From Prunus persica (Eukaryota > Streptophyta > Magnoliopsida > Rosales > Rosaceae), in assembly GCF_000346465.2 (NCBI RefSeq), contig NC_034013.1, forward strand, positions 5,911,598 to 5,975,597: a stretch of DNA of 64,000 bases, read 5' to 3'. The notes below the pieces were generated by a model. The model saw nothing but the letters and a program-made list of their open reading frames with translations, was not told where the DNA came from and searched no databases. Both the position numbers and the translations under genes were made by a program. Numbering within the stretch: the first letter of the stretch is position 1; each line of letters opens with the position of its first letter. Shown here one piece after another: positions 38,201-49,199 of the stretch.

Positions 38201-41001
38201 CAACATGATTTTCCGCACTAAAGTGTACTTCACCTTCTTTCTTATTATTTCATTGGGATAAAACAGGCAGTACAAATAATCTATTCCAAACATTTTATCT
38301 AGTAAAAAAGTTGAAACATCTATCTCCTAAGCTAGCTTTTCTCAATAATTGATGCTAGTCTGTAGTTATGTCTGATGTGCAATTTCATCAATTAACCTGG
38401 CAGTGGTGGCAGTGACGGCAGTGGCTGCTGTTATGTGCCTACGTTATATGTTAGGGGCAATGTTTGGAATGATTAAACGTGTTGAAAATAGGGTATCAAA
38501 TAAACCTTGTCAAGTTTTGTTTCCTTGTCATTACAAAAACTTCAAATAAACTATTGGTCCAAGTGTGCTTACTCAAAACATAACTTGTTAATTGATTATA
38601 AATCTGGGATACTCATGGGGAGTTTGTGGGTCCAATACTTGTTTTCGGGGTATAATGACATTGAATTTGCTGCGAGATTGTTTTTTGTTGATAATAGTAA
38701 TTTGTTAAAAAGAGAACAGAAAATTCCAGTTATACAAAAAATATACAATGCTAATCATGAAGAGAAATAATCTATAAAATCCAGAAAATAGGTGAAAGAA
38801 AAACTGAAGAACTATGCATCCATGCAAGCAAAAACCTAAAAAATGATGCCTTGATCTCCATAACGGAATTGTCCATACCTTCAAAAGTACGTGTCTTTCC
38901 CTCCGAATATACCACAGGAAGCCTAAAGGGGCAGCCTTCCAAAGAGCACCTTCACTTTTTTTCACCAATTTACCATTACAAGAATTCAAAACGTCAATTA
39001 TTCCAAATATGATATTTAGATCTTTTCATATTACTTCATTAAATTGGAAGAATAATCCTGTTTAAAATTTTTATCTGTTTTCTCTTTTGTTGTTTTGGTC
39101 AGTAAAAGCCAGCAATGCTGTTTGAGTGTAACTTTGATCGGTCATTAAAAGACAAACTGTTTTTTAAGAAATAATTTTTTCAAATGCAAATGTAATGAAA
39201 TATGTAAATTCAATACACAATCCTAGTCCCATTCCTCTATGAACTTAAATCATATTCAACAGCTATTTTTATTTGAACGCCACGTACACACTTAGCAACT
39301 AAAAATAGTAGACAAGGTAGTCAATCAACTTCAATGCAAAACATATGTACAAATGTATGTGTTTTGCTTGCAATCAAGCATAACTTAAATAAACAGACTT
39401 TTGTTTGTGCCTCTTATACATATGATTATGGTGAGATCTGACATTAATTTGATCTGTTTCATTTCAGCTTACGAGCATCAATGGGAGGATATCTTGATGC
39501 CTACAGTCCGAATAGCTCTGCCACTCCTGCGGGGATTTTTGTTAACCGGGTTGAGGTGGGTCTTTGGTTGGTGATAGTTAAGTTATAGTATGTATGGCAT
39601 TAAGTAATCCTTTTAGCATAGCAGTTCTTATCAACTTCCCTTTACTTTTGCATTTCTATCTTTTCCTCTTTTAAAAGTATTTTTCAATTGAAATAAGTAA
39701 CAGTGAAACCTTCTGGGAAGAGAAACACGAATCTAAAGCATAATCAAATATGAGATATCGACTCAAAATATGAAGCAAGAAGAGAACACATATCTTCTTT
39801 CCATATAGAATAAGATGCTTTCATTTTCATGTAGAAAACAACACAAGCTGTCTCCTCACAGTTATTGTCAGTTCAAGCTGTGTGTATAATCGTTATGTTT
39901 ACTAGTCAGTATTTGTTTCTGCTTGAGGGGTATCTGAATCAAATCTTCTTTTGTTGTATTAAAGGAACTCGAGTTTGAATGTGTACCAATGTCCTTTATG
40001 GAGCAAGTGCTCAACTTTTTAAATGTAAGTATATTTTCATTATCTCGTGAAGTTTTCTTCTATGTTCGGTAACTCAGATTCCAGTATTGCAGGATGCTAG
40101 AGAAGAACTTCGGAGTTCAATGGCAAAAGATGCCGTGACTATTAAGAATGAAAGCCTAAGATCTGATGAAGATGAAAACTGTACAAAAATACTGTCTAAT
40201 GCCAATGAAGGAAAATTGCATACCCAGCTGCCTAAAGATATTTCACTGGATTTTCAAAAAAAGATTACCCTCTCTAAACATGAGAAGCAAGACAAGGCTG
40301 TTAATTCCTTCTTGGGCGACCAGGAAACTTACAAACAACTCGTGGGTATGTACAAACTTGGACGGATAGCTTATAAGGTGCTAATTGTTTTGTGAAAAGT
40401 CAAAATTTTAATGGAAAATGCCTACTTATCTCAACTTTTTCTCCCGATCCACATGGCACATGTTATAACCACATCACATAATTATACTAAGAAAGGGACA
40501 ATGCTAGAGAACCCAATGTGAAGATGGCATATAGGTTGGGAAACTGTACAGATATTGTGTTCCATAGCACTGTCCATCTTAAAAGGCTTTGCTAGAAAAA
40601 ATTTAAATTAATGTAATCTCATGTGCAATACAACAGAAATCGAGAAGGACGATAAGCTTCTTGCTCAGGTGCTGCAGTCTAGAAGTCTGGCAGCGGAGGG
40701 AGAGAGAGCAAGCAGACAGCATCTTATCCTTGTAGCATCTCTGCTTGATCGCATACCTAACCTTGCTGGCCTGGCACGAACTTGTGAGGTGTGTGATGGG
40801 GACTAAAAAGGCCATTTTCCCACTCTTCTGCTTGTTGTATTATGTGTAGAGTTTTTCAGATCAGTTTCTCATACATCAATGTTCCTTGCCAGGTATTCAA
40901 GGCATCAAGTTTGGTCGTTGCAGATTCTAACATAGTACATGACAAACAGTTCCAACTCATCAGGTTTGTTGATAATTCAGTACCATCCATTTGTAACTTA
41001 C

Positions 41002-41044
<43 letters not shown>

Positions 41045-42481
41045 ATACACATACGGAGTCTTCGTGTTTTTATTTTTTGGTTTTTTGGTGTTTTGGTGAT
41101 CTCTGGAGTTTAAAATGTCTTGAAATCTAGTCTGGTACTGTAAACTGGAAAATGGTATGTTTGGTAAACTCAGGGTTTAGTAACACCTGAGATGTGGAGC
41201 ATGATCCTTCATCAGTAACCCCCCAAAAAATTCCAAAATAATGTTAATTGTTCGCTAAAGTTCTCCTTCTAACCTGGAGGTTCCCAATGGTGGTACATCT
41301 GTACTGTCCCCCACATTACTTTGCAAAACAAAATTTTCCACTCTGGTGGTCCACTTGGTGGCACAATATATGGATTTCTGGTGGGCAATAAACTAGATGT
41401 TTCTTGAAACTTTGGTTTATTTTTAAGTAAGATTACGGTCGCTGACCAATCTTGAGATATGGGGCTCATATAGAGATGTTGTCCAATAATTGGAACCTTC
41501 TAGATCCTCATTTAAGAATTATCCACTATCTAATATATATATTATATAAATGTATATCTTGCCAATTAGGTTCTGTTTGTCTACTATTTTTGTTATGAGA
41601 CACAAACTGATCTCCCTCTCATCTGATACAGTATGGTATATTTTGGTTATTTGTTTACCCAATAAAACTTTTGTGTTCTATTTTTCAAATGAATGTCTTC
41701 GTAAATTAATTCCTCAATTTTTTTCCCCAGTGTGACCGCAGAAAAGTGGGTTCCTATGATCGAAGTCCCAGTGGATAGTTTGAAGGTTTTCCTTGAGAGA
41801 AAGAAACGAGAAGGCTTCTCAATTTTGGGACTAGAGCAAACTGCAAATAGCATACCTCTGGACCAGCATATCTTTCCTAAAAAGACGGTGTGTTACTCTG
41901 TGAACCCAGTCCTTCATTTTAATTTGCTGACTATCATTGCATTGCATTTGGGAAAGTCCAGTTCACCATATTGCAATGCATGATATATATAATCTTTTTC
42001 TTTTTTTTCTTCTGTGTATATACAATATCATTGTGGTGCTTGTATACCTTTAACCTGAAAAAAAATTTGTAGAGAACATAGTTGCCGCATTCTGGATGTT
42101 ACAAGTAACCATAGTGTCTATAATTGGATATTACAAGTAACCATAGTGTATATAATTTCCCAAAAGCTATTTGTTCTTTCTATTGTTATTCTTTTCTTCT
42201 CAGTTGCATTGTAATATCGAGGGTCGTGGCAGCTATTTATTCAATGGAATTTGTAAAAGGTGTTTCGTTTCCATTATGAGACATTGTTGCATTACTCATT
42301 TGCATCCATTGGACAGGTACTGGTCCTTGGGCGTGAAAAGGAAGGTATACCGGTGGATATCATACATGTTCTGGATGCTTGCCTTGAGATTCCACAGTTG
42401 GGAGTTGTTAGATCTCTTAACGTTCATGTCAGCGGCGCCATTGCTCTGTGGGAGTATACTAGACAGCAGAGATCCCAATAG
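18343..42481 (+). CDS. tRNA (guanosine-2'-O-)-methyltransferase, TRM3/TARBP1-like
   Basis: Likely methylates the 2'-OH of G18 in tRNA D-loops using S-adenosylmethionine, as yeast Trm3 and human TARBP1 do. 37 exons join in frame to about 1,873 residues, close to plant homologues as I recall them. Residues ~1-1690 are helical, HEAT/ARM-like; the last ~180 are SpoU/TrmH (separate entry). Exons: 18343-18519, 19272-19365, 20194-20288, 20404-20909, 21108-21318, 21439-21747, 21995-22148, 22288-22425, 22721-22802, 23855-23898, 24204-24246, 24286-24563, 24685-24798, 25409-25668, 25859-26107, 26205-26366, 27000-27137, 27234-27473, 27797-27924, 28664-28787, 30187-30348, 32079-32226, 32362-32462, 32963-33124, 33814-33861, 34206-34313, 34508-34582, 37111-37161, 37817-37960, 38059-38189, 39468-39555, 39965-40024, 40093-40345, 40637-40788, 40893-40963, 41731-41887, 42317-42481. 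Exon 10 is least certain (weak acceptor CAAG, donor GTGTCC). The start is the first in-frame ATG after the telo-box. No internal stop was found. Confidence 0.88.
23148..23182. repeat. (AT)n microsatellite in intron 9
   Basis: About 17 AT units. The rest of the intron (22803-23854) shows no recognisable element. Confidence 0.9.
25328..25400 (+). repeat. (CT)n(C)n microsatellite forming the exon 14 polypyrimidine tract
   Basis: Around 19 CT units run into a 14-base C tract and further C-rich sequence that ends 8 bases before the AG of exon 14 (exon starts 25409). It therefore takes the place of the polypyrimidine tract of this 3' splice site. Confidence 0.85.
29275..29393. repeat. (CT)n and (GA)n microsatellites in intron 20
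   Basis: A CT-rich stretch (29275-29330) is followed by about 29 uninterrupted GA units (29335-29393). The two are complementary and could form a hairpin in the pre-mRNA. The rest of intron 20 (28788-30186) holds another CT run at 30013-30047 and otherwise nothing recognised. Confidence 0.9.
30355..30500 (+). repeat. Compound (CT)n-(TATC)n microsatellite after exon 21
   Basis: The CT run begins only 7 bases after the exon 21 donor at 30349. It changes into TATC/TGTC tetranucleotide repeats from about 30411 to 30490. Confidence 0.9.
30626..31828. mobile_element. Inverted-repeat element in intron 21
   Basis: The two ends are inverted copies of each other over about 150 bp. The left arm (30626-30790) and right arm (about 31665-31828) share GTTTTATCATCTAA, TTGAAA.TGCAT.TGACAC and AAAACA-type blocks in mirror order. 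Outer ends read TAGGGTTGAAGAT and CATGACCCTA. No transposase is present. A MULE-like or other MITE-type element is likely; the target duplication was not resolved. Confidence 0.55.
33583..33614. repeat. (CT)n microsatellite in intron 24
   Basis: Roughly 15 CT units; no other feature in this intron (33125-33813) was recognised. Confidence 0.85.
35190..35227. repeat. (AT)n microsatellite flanking the fold-back element
   Basis: AT dinucleotides run up to the left end of the fold-back element at 35228; the TA-rich target may have attracted the insertion. Confidence 0.85.
35228..36129. mobile_element. Long fold-back (hairpin) element in intron 27
   Basis: Both ends read CAGTCC.GCTCAC inward and are followed by matching blocks in inverted order: ATGAGG, TTTAATAAAAGCCC, AATCTTAACCCTCACT, ATGCTCCTCTTTTT, CTTCTCCTCCTCATCCTC and TTTGATTTCAAATT. 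The arms are about 290 bp (35228-35520) and 370 bp (35755-36129), leaving a short loop. TA flanks both ends, fitting a TA-duplicating (Tc1/mariner-type) MITE, although the arms are much longer than in Stowaway elements. No coding sequence is present. Transcription of the host gene would place this hairpin in the pre-mRNA. Confidence 0.7.
40637..42481 (+). other. SpoU/TrmH (SPOUT) catalytic domain, exons 34-37
   Basis: The last four exons carry all three SpoU motifs. Motif 1 is [20 protein letters not shown], with the conserved Asn and Arg (exons 34-35). Motif 2 is [11 protein letters not shown] and motif 3 is [17 protein letters not shown] (exon 37). In this family these build the trefoil knot that binds S-adenosylmethionine, and the motif 1 Arg is catalytic. 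Motif 2 reads GREKEGIP rather than the bacterial GNEGxGI, as in eukaryotic TRM3-type enzymes. The protein ends 10 residues after motif 3 with a TAG at 42479-42481. Confidence 0.88.
41003..41041. repeat. (AT)n microsatellite in intron 35
   Basis: About 19 AT units, 40 bp after the exon 35 donor, within the catalytic-domain part of the gene. Confidence 0.85.
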
Positions 42482-42953
42482 GTTTTTGTTTCTAAAAGCC
42501 ATACGTGTTCTGTTTGGTTATACACAAGGAAAACCTGTTCAACCCAAGACGTGAGCAGCTTTTAACAGTCAATTTTGCAACACAGAATTCAGAGGCAGTT
42601 GTCTCATTGTCAACAAAAAAATGTTGTTCATGGGAAGAAAAAAGGAATTCAAAGACCGGATGTAAAGGGGGGACAAATTAGCATGGAAAATGGTCAAGAC
42701 CTGCTTATATTTTGAGTGGTTAAGAATGGGAGGAATGTGGTGTGTTAAAACGCATGAATCTGTAGCTCTTCGGCTGCTCACTCATTGTACCAAATTTTTC
42801 TGCCATGGAGGATTCCATGAGGTTCTTTACACCCATAAGTAAACCCTGAAAAATCATTACTTAGTTTATTGTGAATTCTTATATCCTCTAAATTGTTGTA
42901 TGATATTCGGAACTTGGGATTCCGTCACAGCTTCTCGTCCTAATTTTACTTTG
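42482..42953 (+). other. 3' untranslated region of the methyltransferase gene
   Basis: The sequence follows the TAG and is non-coding. T-rich stretches near 42855-42900 could include the polyadenylation site, but no canonical AATAAA stands out. The duplicated block begins at about 42954. Confidence 0.4.
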
Positions 42954-43088
42954 TCATAATGAAAAAAAAGGATAATATTCTTGTTAAGGAAAGAGCGATG
43001 AGCCAAAAAGCCGATTCACTGGCTTGTTTACAAGAAAAAATGGTCTTTGTAAAAATAAATAAATTACATGGGTTGTTAACTTAAAGTT

Positions 43089-43445
43089 TCACTTTCGTTT
43101 TGTAGATGAGTACATCTTGGAAAAAACTCCTCGTTGCTTTTGCACCTGAAAGGATTTGAGTTTAGATTGAATTTTCAAACTAATTAGCAAATGTGACTCT
43201 TATAACAACATAAATAATGATCTAAAAACCAAATAAATATAATTAAAGTTTTCAATTACCTTCAAGCTTTTTCTAACAGCTTTTATTTTGTTACTGGTAG
43301 TAGAGCCAGTACGCTTCTTTCTTGTCTTCCTGTCTTTCTTAGCTTGTGAACTTGTTAAAAATCCAAACATGTCTGGGATTTTCCAGTTGCCAAAGCAGAT
43401 TGGAGCTTTTGAAATCTTATTTGGCTTTCTTCTGACAGCAACAAT
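43089..43445 (-). pseudogene. Truncated copy of the histidine-rich protein gene (exons 3-4 only)
   Basis: 43260-43445 (186 bp) and 43089-43145 (57 bp) are copies of exons 3 and 4 of the gene at 51039-52800. They have identical lengths, intact frames and retained splice sites. Changes are few; for example the exon 3 end reads KAVRKSLK instead of KAVIKSLK. Exons 1 and 2, including the start codon and histidine tract, are absent: the duplication stops inside intron 2 (47868, matching 52168), and no such coding sequence is found up to 48270. It therefore cannot make the same protein. Open frames without a start suggest a young duplication, or weak selection if it is spliced to another exon. Confidence 0.75.
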
Positions 43446-44028
43446 CTAACTACAACAACTTTACCAGTCAATCTGTAAAGACTATAACATAAAGTAACCT
43501 TTTCTTAATAAACTTCTTAATAGTCATTGCTGATCATGGCCTCTCTCTAATTCACATCTAAGCCCAAGTTCTTTTGATAAGCTAAGTGCATGTTTGGTAA
43601 CTCTATTTTAGGGTAATTTGTTGAATTGCCTTTGAATTTGTACATAACTCTCAATTTATCTCATAACCTTTTTTTAGCTAATTAAGGGCCCGAATTAAAT
43701 TTTATTATCAATGTTCCTCCCACCATCAAAATTCGAACATTTCATCAATTAATCTGTCATTTGACTCACGTTGACTCTCTTTTGAAGGTTATTTTGGTCA
43801 TTCAACGCGGGTTCTTCATTGTCAACCGCACCAGGCTTTTCGACCATTGGGTCTTCATCGATTTGGCAGCCTCAGCCTTGCAGAGACCACCACCATAGCA
43901 ACTTGCCAGTAACAACAGATTCTGTCAAAACTCACCAAGATGAGTTTGCTAATGAGAATATCAATTCAAACATAAACATATTCACAAACCAGATGGGGCT
44001 TCCTCAGCATAAAAGTATAAAGCAAGTT

Positions 44029-44140
44029 ACGGTGGAGATGGTGGGTCCTACTTTGCTTGGTCTCCGTCTGAGCTTCCCATGCTTCGTGAAGGTAACATTG
44101 GCGCTGCCATGCTTGCTCTTGAGAAGAATGGGTTTGCTTT
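44029..44140 (+). pseudogene. Captured cupin (legumin/glutelin-like) gene fragment
   Basis: One frame reads YGGDGGSYFAWSPSELPMLR followed by EGNIGAAMLALEKNGFA. This is the conserved N-terminal segment of plant RmlC-like cupins related to 11S globulins (glutelin type-D-like), normally preceded by a short leader and followed by a LPRYSDS-type strand. Here an upstream stop and a downstream T tract end the similarity after about 37 codons. Lying between the terminal repeats and the transposase of a Harbinger element, it looks like a captured host exon. It cannot encode a functional cupin. The adjacent open stretch 43819-44010 (GSSSIWQPQP...) is unidentified and may be a second captured piece. Confidence 0.7.
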
Positions 44141-44374
44141 TTTTTTTTTTTTCTTTCTGTTTTGTTTTGTTATTGCGATTTTTATTGGTCGGCGAGGCTG
44201 CTTTCCTGCTTCATCTATCCTTTAGCAATAACCACAACTTGTGCAGTAGGTACTATATTCCAGCAACAAAAGCTAGCTCAGGCAGGAAGTGGCGTCAGCC
44301 GTTGCGGTTTGAATTTTTTTTACCAACGTTTAAAAAAATTGAATGCTAGCTCTATAGTAGCCACTAACGCAAAG

Positions 44375-45100
44375 CTCGAGAATTTCCAGGAATGATTGGT
44401 AGCATCGACTGCATGCACTGGCAATGGAAGAATTGCCCAACTGCTTGGCAATGAGATTATGGAAATAGGAAAGGGCAGAAAAATATCATCCTTGAAGCCG
44501 TTGCTGGATTTGATACAAGAGTTTGGCACACCTTCTTCGGAGTTGCCGGATCTCAAAACGACTTGAACGTCCTGGGTCAATCCCCAGTATTCAATGATGT
44601 TTTGAGAGGTGAAGCCCCGAATATCACCTATGAAATCAACAATACCGTCTACCATAATGGGTATTATCTAGCTGACAGCATCTACCCGAGGTGGACCACA
44701 TTTGTGAAATTAATTCCACATCCCCGATCCCAAAAGCAAAAATTATTTGCTACCTATCAAGAGGGTTACAGAAAAGATGTGTAGAGGTGCTTTGGTATCC
44801 TCCAAGCCCAGTGGGCTATTATTAGGGGCGCGGCGCGTCTGTTTGATGAGGAGGTGCTGAGGAGCATAATGATGACATGCATTATCCTCCATAACATGAT
44901 AGTGGAGGATGAGTATGATTACGATGCTGCAGACGTGTACGAACCGGATCCCATGAACACGGCCTTGACACGAATTTAGGAAAAACCCATACGACTAAAT
45001 GGAGAACCAGTGCAGCAAGAAACGTTGGTTAGGGACGGTAGTTTCATGCCCCGTATGATTGATCGATACATGGAGATGCAATCGTAGTATATTCATGAAT
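44375..45100 (+). pseudogene. PIF/Harbinger transposase (Plant_tran/DDE_4), broken
   Basis: Recognisable motifs in order are MIGSIDCMHWQWKNCPTAW (first catalytic Asp), ILEAVAGFDTRVWHTFFG, AGSQNDLNVLGQSPVF (second Asp), YYLADSIYPRWTTFVK, QEGYRKDV-RCFGILQAQWA and MTCIILHNMIVEDE. This order is diagnostic of the plant PIF/Harbinger transposase. At least three in-frame stops (after TAW-Q, after RKDV and after ALTRI) and the missing N-terminal part make it inactive. The third acidic residue, expected just after RKDV, has become a stop. Confidence 0.85.
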
Positions 45101-45815
45101 GACGTCAAGTTGACTTCATTGAGCATTTATGGGCGGTGAAAGGTAATGAAAGTGAATGAAGTGAAGTGAAGATGTTTTATTTATTTATTATGTTTATGTT
45201 GTATTTTTAGTTATACTTTGTTTTTTTTTAATGCTTTGGTTGTGTTTTGTTTATTTTTTATGCTTTGGTTGTGATTTGCTTTTTATGTATGGAATGTTTT
45301 GAATAAAAAGGTTTTTATTGAATGTTTTCTTTATTCACTAAAAGAAAATCAATACAGCTAATAAAATAAAAAACATGAATTACAAATAATTTTTTAGGTA
45401 GATAGAGATGATACGTGGCGCAATTTTAGAGGGCGAAAATCTTATCTGAAATTTGAAATTCATCTTAAATTTGAAATTTATTTGAAATTTGAAACCGAAA
45501 ATCTTATCCAAATGACCAAAATAACACTCAAAAGGGTGTTGAATGACCAAAATAACCCTAAAAAGAGAGTCAACATGAGTCAAATGGACATATTATGGAT
45601 GAAATGTTCGAATTTTGACAGTGGGGGAACATTGATAATAAAATTTCATTCGAGCCCTTAATTCCCTAAAAAAAAAAGGTCATGAGGTAAATTAAGAGTT
45701 ATGTACAAGTTTAGGGGGCAATTCAACAGATTAACCTTTGTTTTATCTTTTATAATGTTTTTATAATATATTAAATTAAATGAGGTTAGAAGGAAAAGGG
45801 AGATAGAGAGCTATA

Positions 45816-47343
45816 TGTAACATCCCGACCCAACTTTCAACAATTAATTTAATTTAATTAATTACAAAATTACAATTTTGCCTCTTGGGGGTAGGGTTAT
45901 TTTGATCACTTTTAATCCGATAGGAATTTTGGGGAATGAATGACACCATTGCGTAGAGCACGTCGATACGAATTCTAAACACGTAGTGGGCTCAAATCGG
46001 AGTTTTAACGAAGAAGTTAAGATTAACAGAAGTGCATCATCCTCTCAATGAGCTCTAGCTATCTATTCAGGTGATTTGGATCAATTTTGGCTTTTTGAAG
46101 CTCGATCCACTAGTTGTCCTGATCATGTAGGTATAGGTATTGATAGGTGTTTTGAGAAATTTCATGTCTCCGGAATTTTCTCAAGACACTTCCGCGCTGC
46201 AGGAGCGTGCGCCATATTTGGGTCCAGATCAGAGAACCCCAGGCATGGAATGTTGGTCGAGGCACGACAGTATGCTCGGATTCTAATCTGGATATCGTTT
46301 GACGATCAGTCGGATTTACGCATATTAGGCGTTATCCGGGTTCGATATGTTCGGACCCTCAAATCGACTCCACTTACAAAGATATTGATCTATGTACCTC
46401 TAGGATTGTGTAGGAATTCAAGGATCGAGAATCAGGGTCCCGGATTCTCCGAATCACTGATTCAAGATTATGTAAAACCGTGACTGTCCTATCGTGCGAT
46501 CGCGAGTGATCCGACAGTTTGTTATGGACTAAACTTGCAAGACGTGTTTAGTGAACTTTGTTGAACCCGTAGGAATTGTCGAGTAAGAAATCGGAGGTCG
46601 CAGGCGCAGTTGAAAAAAAAAGAAGAGAAGTTTGACCAACTGTTGACCACGGGTCTTTTGGGACCGTCTCATCCTTTGTGAAGGTACTAGAATGGTTGTA
46701 GGACCTTTCCAAGGTTGTGTGTACACGTTAAATTTTCAAGAATTATGGGTTTGGGTGTATGTTTTACTTGTGGCCTTACAGCACCGGATAGTATTACTGG
46801 AGTTGTTTGCCAATGATAAATATGTGGGATTTGAATGGTGTTTATGGCGTATTGTTGAAAACTTGGATTTGTTTTGATGCTGTGATATTGGGTGTAGTAG
46901 TGATATTGGTGGGAAATTGATTTGTTTGGTAATGGATAATTGGTTAATGAGGTTATAAAAGTGCCCGTATCAAGTCATGAACTCCGAGCCCGAGCTTGGT
47001 AGGGGAAACTTCTACTTATTTCTATTCCGTTGAACTTCCTTTTTGTTTGTAACTAAATTTCGTAGATATGCTATGTTATCGCCCATTGTTAGGGTTGATG
47101 GTAAGGCCGGATGCCTGTTATATAAATTGCATGATATTACCTTGTGCATGCTGCTGGTTGAGTTTATAAATGTGTTTCTTATAGGTTGATGTTTTTGAAA
47201 ATGTTCATTTTTCATGGGAGACTTTGCCTTAATTTCGGCATAAAGTGTCGTCAATTTTAGTAAGTAGGTCCGTCATCAGTATGATGTTGGATAATCTACA
47301 AGATTCGTTGCAGCTTCCAAAGAATTTAGGGTAGGTCCTGTCA
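45816..47343 (+). mobile_element. Solo LTR, family B (TSD CTATA)
   Basis: The 1,528-bp block starts TGTAACATCCCGACCC and ends GGTCCTGTCA. It is flanked by perfect 5-bp duplications CTATA (45811-45815 and 47344-47348). The duplicated block at 51650 shows the uninterrupted site with a single CTATA. The TGTAACATCCCG start is common in plant retrotransposon LTRs. No internal retrotransposon genes are present, and its open frames are incidental. The strand is not proven. Confidence 0.85.
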
Positions 47344-47868
47344 CTATAAATTAAAAGAAAGAAAATATCTAGAATGATTTTTTGAAATAAAAACTAAAAG
47401 TTTTTTAATTATGCCAGACGAAGACCCCAAATTATGAGTTTCTTACTTTAAACTTGATACACTTTTGTAAAGGGCAGCAAACTCCTTTGAACCAAACAAC
47501 TTTTTATTTTATTTTATATACAAGTGATATAGGAGGAAGAGGAACCGAACAATCTATTTGTCCTGAAAATAAAAGCTAGTGTAAAAATTGATAGCAAATT
47601 TTCCTACTTTCTTTTTAATTTTCTCTAGTTTTTTTTTTAAAAAAATTAAATGGGCTGACTTGCTTTTGCAAACCTATTGACTTTTACTCTTTATTAATGT
47701 TTTTACTTATTTTTAAGATTATAATAACTCGTTTATTTGGCACATCGGGGTAAATGAAATTTAAGCAAAAATGTCAAATTGCTAATCAAATACAATTTTG
47801 ATGTTTTTATATCAGGAGACGCTGGTTGGATATTGCCAATATTTAAATAGAAAAGAATGATGTTTGTT

Positions 47869-48269
47869 AATCCAACGACTCAACCACCAATACAATACAA
47901 GATTATGCCACTTGTTTTTTTCTCTTTTATTATTAATTAAATGAAAATAATATGATAAATTTATACTGTTTTATATTAATAAAATTAAAATTAAAAGAAA
48001 AATCAGATAATGAAACTTTTTTTTTATGAAATACAATAACTCATTATCTTTTTTTAATTTTAAAATAAATTTAAATTAAAAAAAAAACCTCTTGCAAGCG
48101 AAGAAGCGCGTGTAGAGAAAAGCAAGTATTTTAAGAAAAAAAAAACACAGAAACCTCCTGAACCGAGTTGGACCAGTTTTAATTTTCCCCAAACCGGCAA
48201 CCAATCTTAATATTTTAATAATATTGTTAAAAAATCATTAGTACACGTGTCAGCAGATGATTCGTTAAT
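47869..48269. other. AT-rich spacer upstream of RLP24
   Basis: Very AT-rich, with several A and T runs; no gene or repeat was recognised. It contains the presumed RLP24 promoter, but no specific site can be named. Confidence 0.4.
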
Positions 48270-49199
48270 TTTATGCTATTTCTAGTCCTTGCCACACTCG
48301 ATCCGGCGAAACCCTTTACATTTGAGGGGCTTCAATTTTTTTTGTCATTCCGCCTCTGCCTCTCTCGCTCGGTCTCTCTCACTCTCAACCTCCTCTCCCC
48401 AAATCCGCCGCCAACTTCTTCCAGATTTCTCTGTCGCTCTCTCTCAGCCGCTCTCTAGCTCTCCCATATTTGCAAAACCTGGTTGTATGACCTTCTGTTT
48501 AAGTATGCTCTTCATCAATTCATGGGTCTTTCTTGATTTTTAGATTTCTGCATATTTGTCTTTTGGTTTTGATGTGTTATGCTCTTTCTCAACCTGTTTC
48601 TTTTGCTCTGAGCTCTAAGCTCTAAGCTCTCTCTCCCTCTATCTCTCGTTGTTCTAGCTCTGAAATACAGCCCTAGGTAAGAAGGAAAAACCATCTCAGC
48701 AACCCTTGTTCTTTTATTCCTATTTTTGTTGTATTCTTTAGAACTAATAAGCTTATATAATCCCTTTTGTTCTTGGTATTCTCTATGGAGAACCAACAAG
48801 TCTCAAAGCTAGATTGTGTTCCAATTCTGTGCTCACTACACATTGGTTTATCTTTTGGGTTTTTTTCCCCACTTTTGTTCTGTTTAATTCAAGCCACTTA
48901 AGCTCATCTTGTATTCTTCTCGAGTGTTAGGGTAACTTGGTGTAGTTGTGGGACTGTAGGAGCATAATCGTAGAGCATTCTATATTTTTTTAATATTATT
49001 GTGTTGCTTCTAGGAGAATCCTTACAAATTTTTTTGTCATAACCTTTGAATTTAATTAATTGCAAGCAGGACCATTGTGGGCTGTGAATTCTTTCTGTTT
49101 GTAATTTCTTTTTGGGTAACAATTTCAATGACCGAGTGTAATTCCTTTCTGTTTCTAATTTGTTTCGTAGAAAATAGTGCTGTATAATCGAAGGGCCCT
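48270..49199 (+). promoter_or_regulatory. RLP24 5' untranslated region with probable leader intron
   Basis: A CT-rich tract (48350-48460) of the kind found at plant transcription starts begins the region. A good donor, CCCTAG|GTAAGA at about 48672, and an acceptor TTTCGTAG at about 49169 suggest a leader intron, common in plant ribosome-biogenesis genes. No coding sequence is seen. The boundaries are inferences. Confidence 0.4.

Larger units (their letters stand above)
43611..45736 (+). mobile_element. PIF/Harbinger-type transposon, decayed
   Basis: The 2.1-kb element has terminal inverted repeats of about 190 bp. The left end reads GGGTAATTTGTTGAATTGCC and the right end is the inverse of GGTTAATCTGTTGAATTGCC. 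The arms stay similar to about 43806 and from about 45535. It carries a broken Harbinger transposase and a captured cupin gene fragment. The matching place in the duplicated block (about 51555) lacks it, confirming the insertion. The exact target duplication could not be fixed. Confidence 0.75.
42954..47868. repeat. Duplicated block A (interrupted by two insertions)
   Basis: 42954-43610, 45737-45815 and 47344-47868 together match the continuous block at 50930-52168 in the same orientation. Removing the Harbinger element (43611-45736) and the solo LTR (45816-47343) restores the match. The block covers the 3' half of the histidine-rich gene and part of its second intron. RLP24 lies between the two blocks. 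Confidence 0.8.

Noticed and set aside
44320..44655. A 111-codon minus-strand frame
   Set aside because: It is antisense to the Harbinger transposase remnant.
46076..46483. A 135-codon plus-strand frame
   Set aside because: It lies inside the family B solo LTR and has no recognisable domain.
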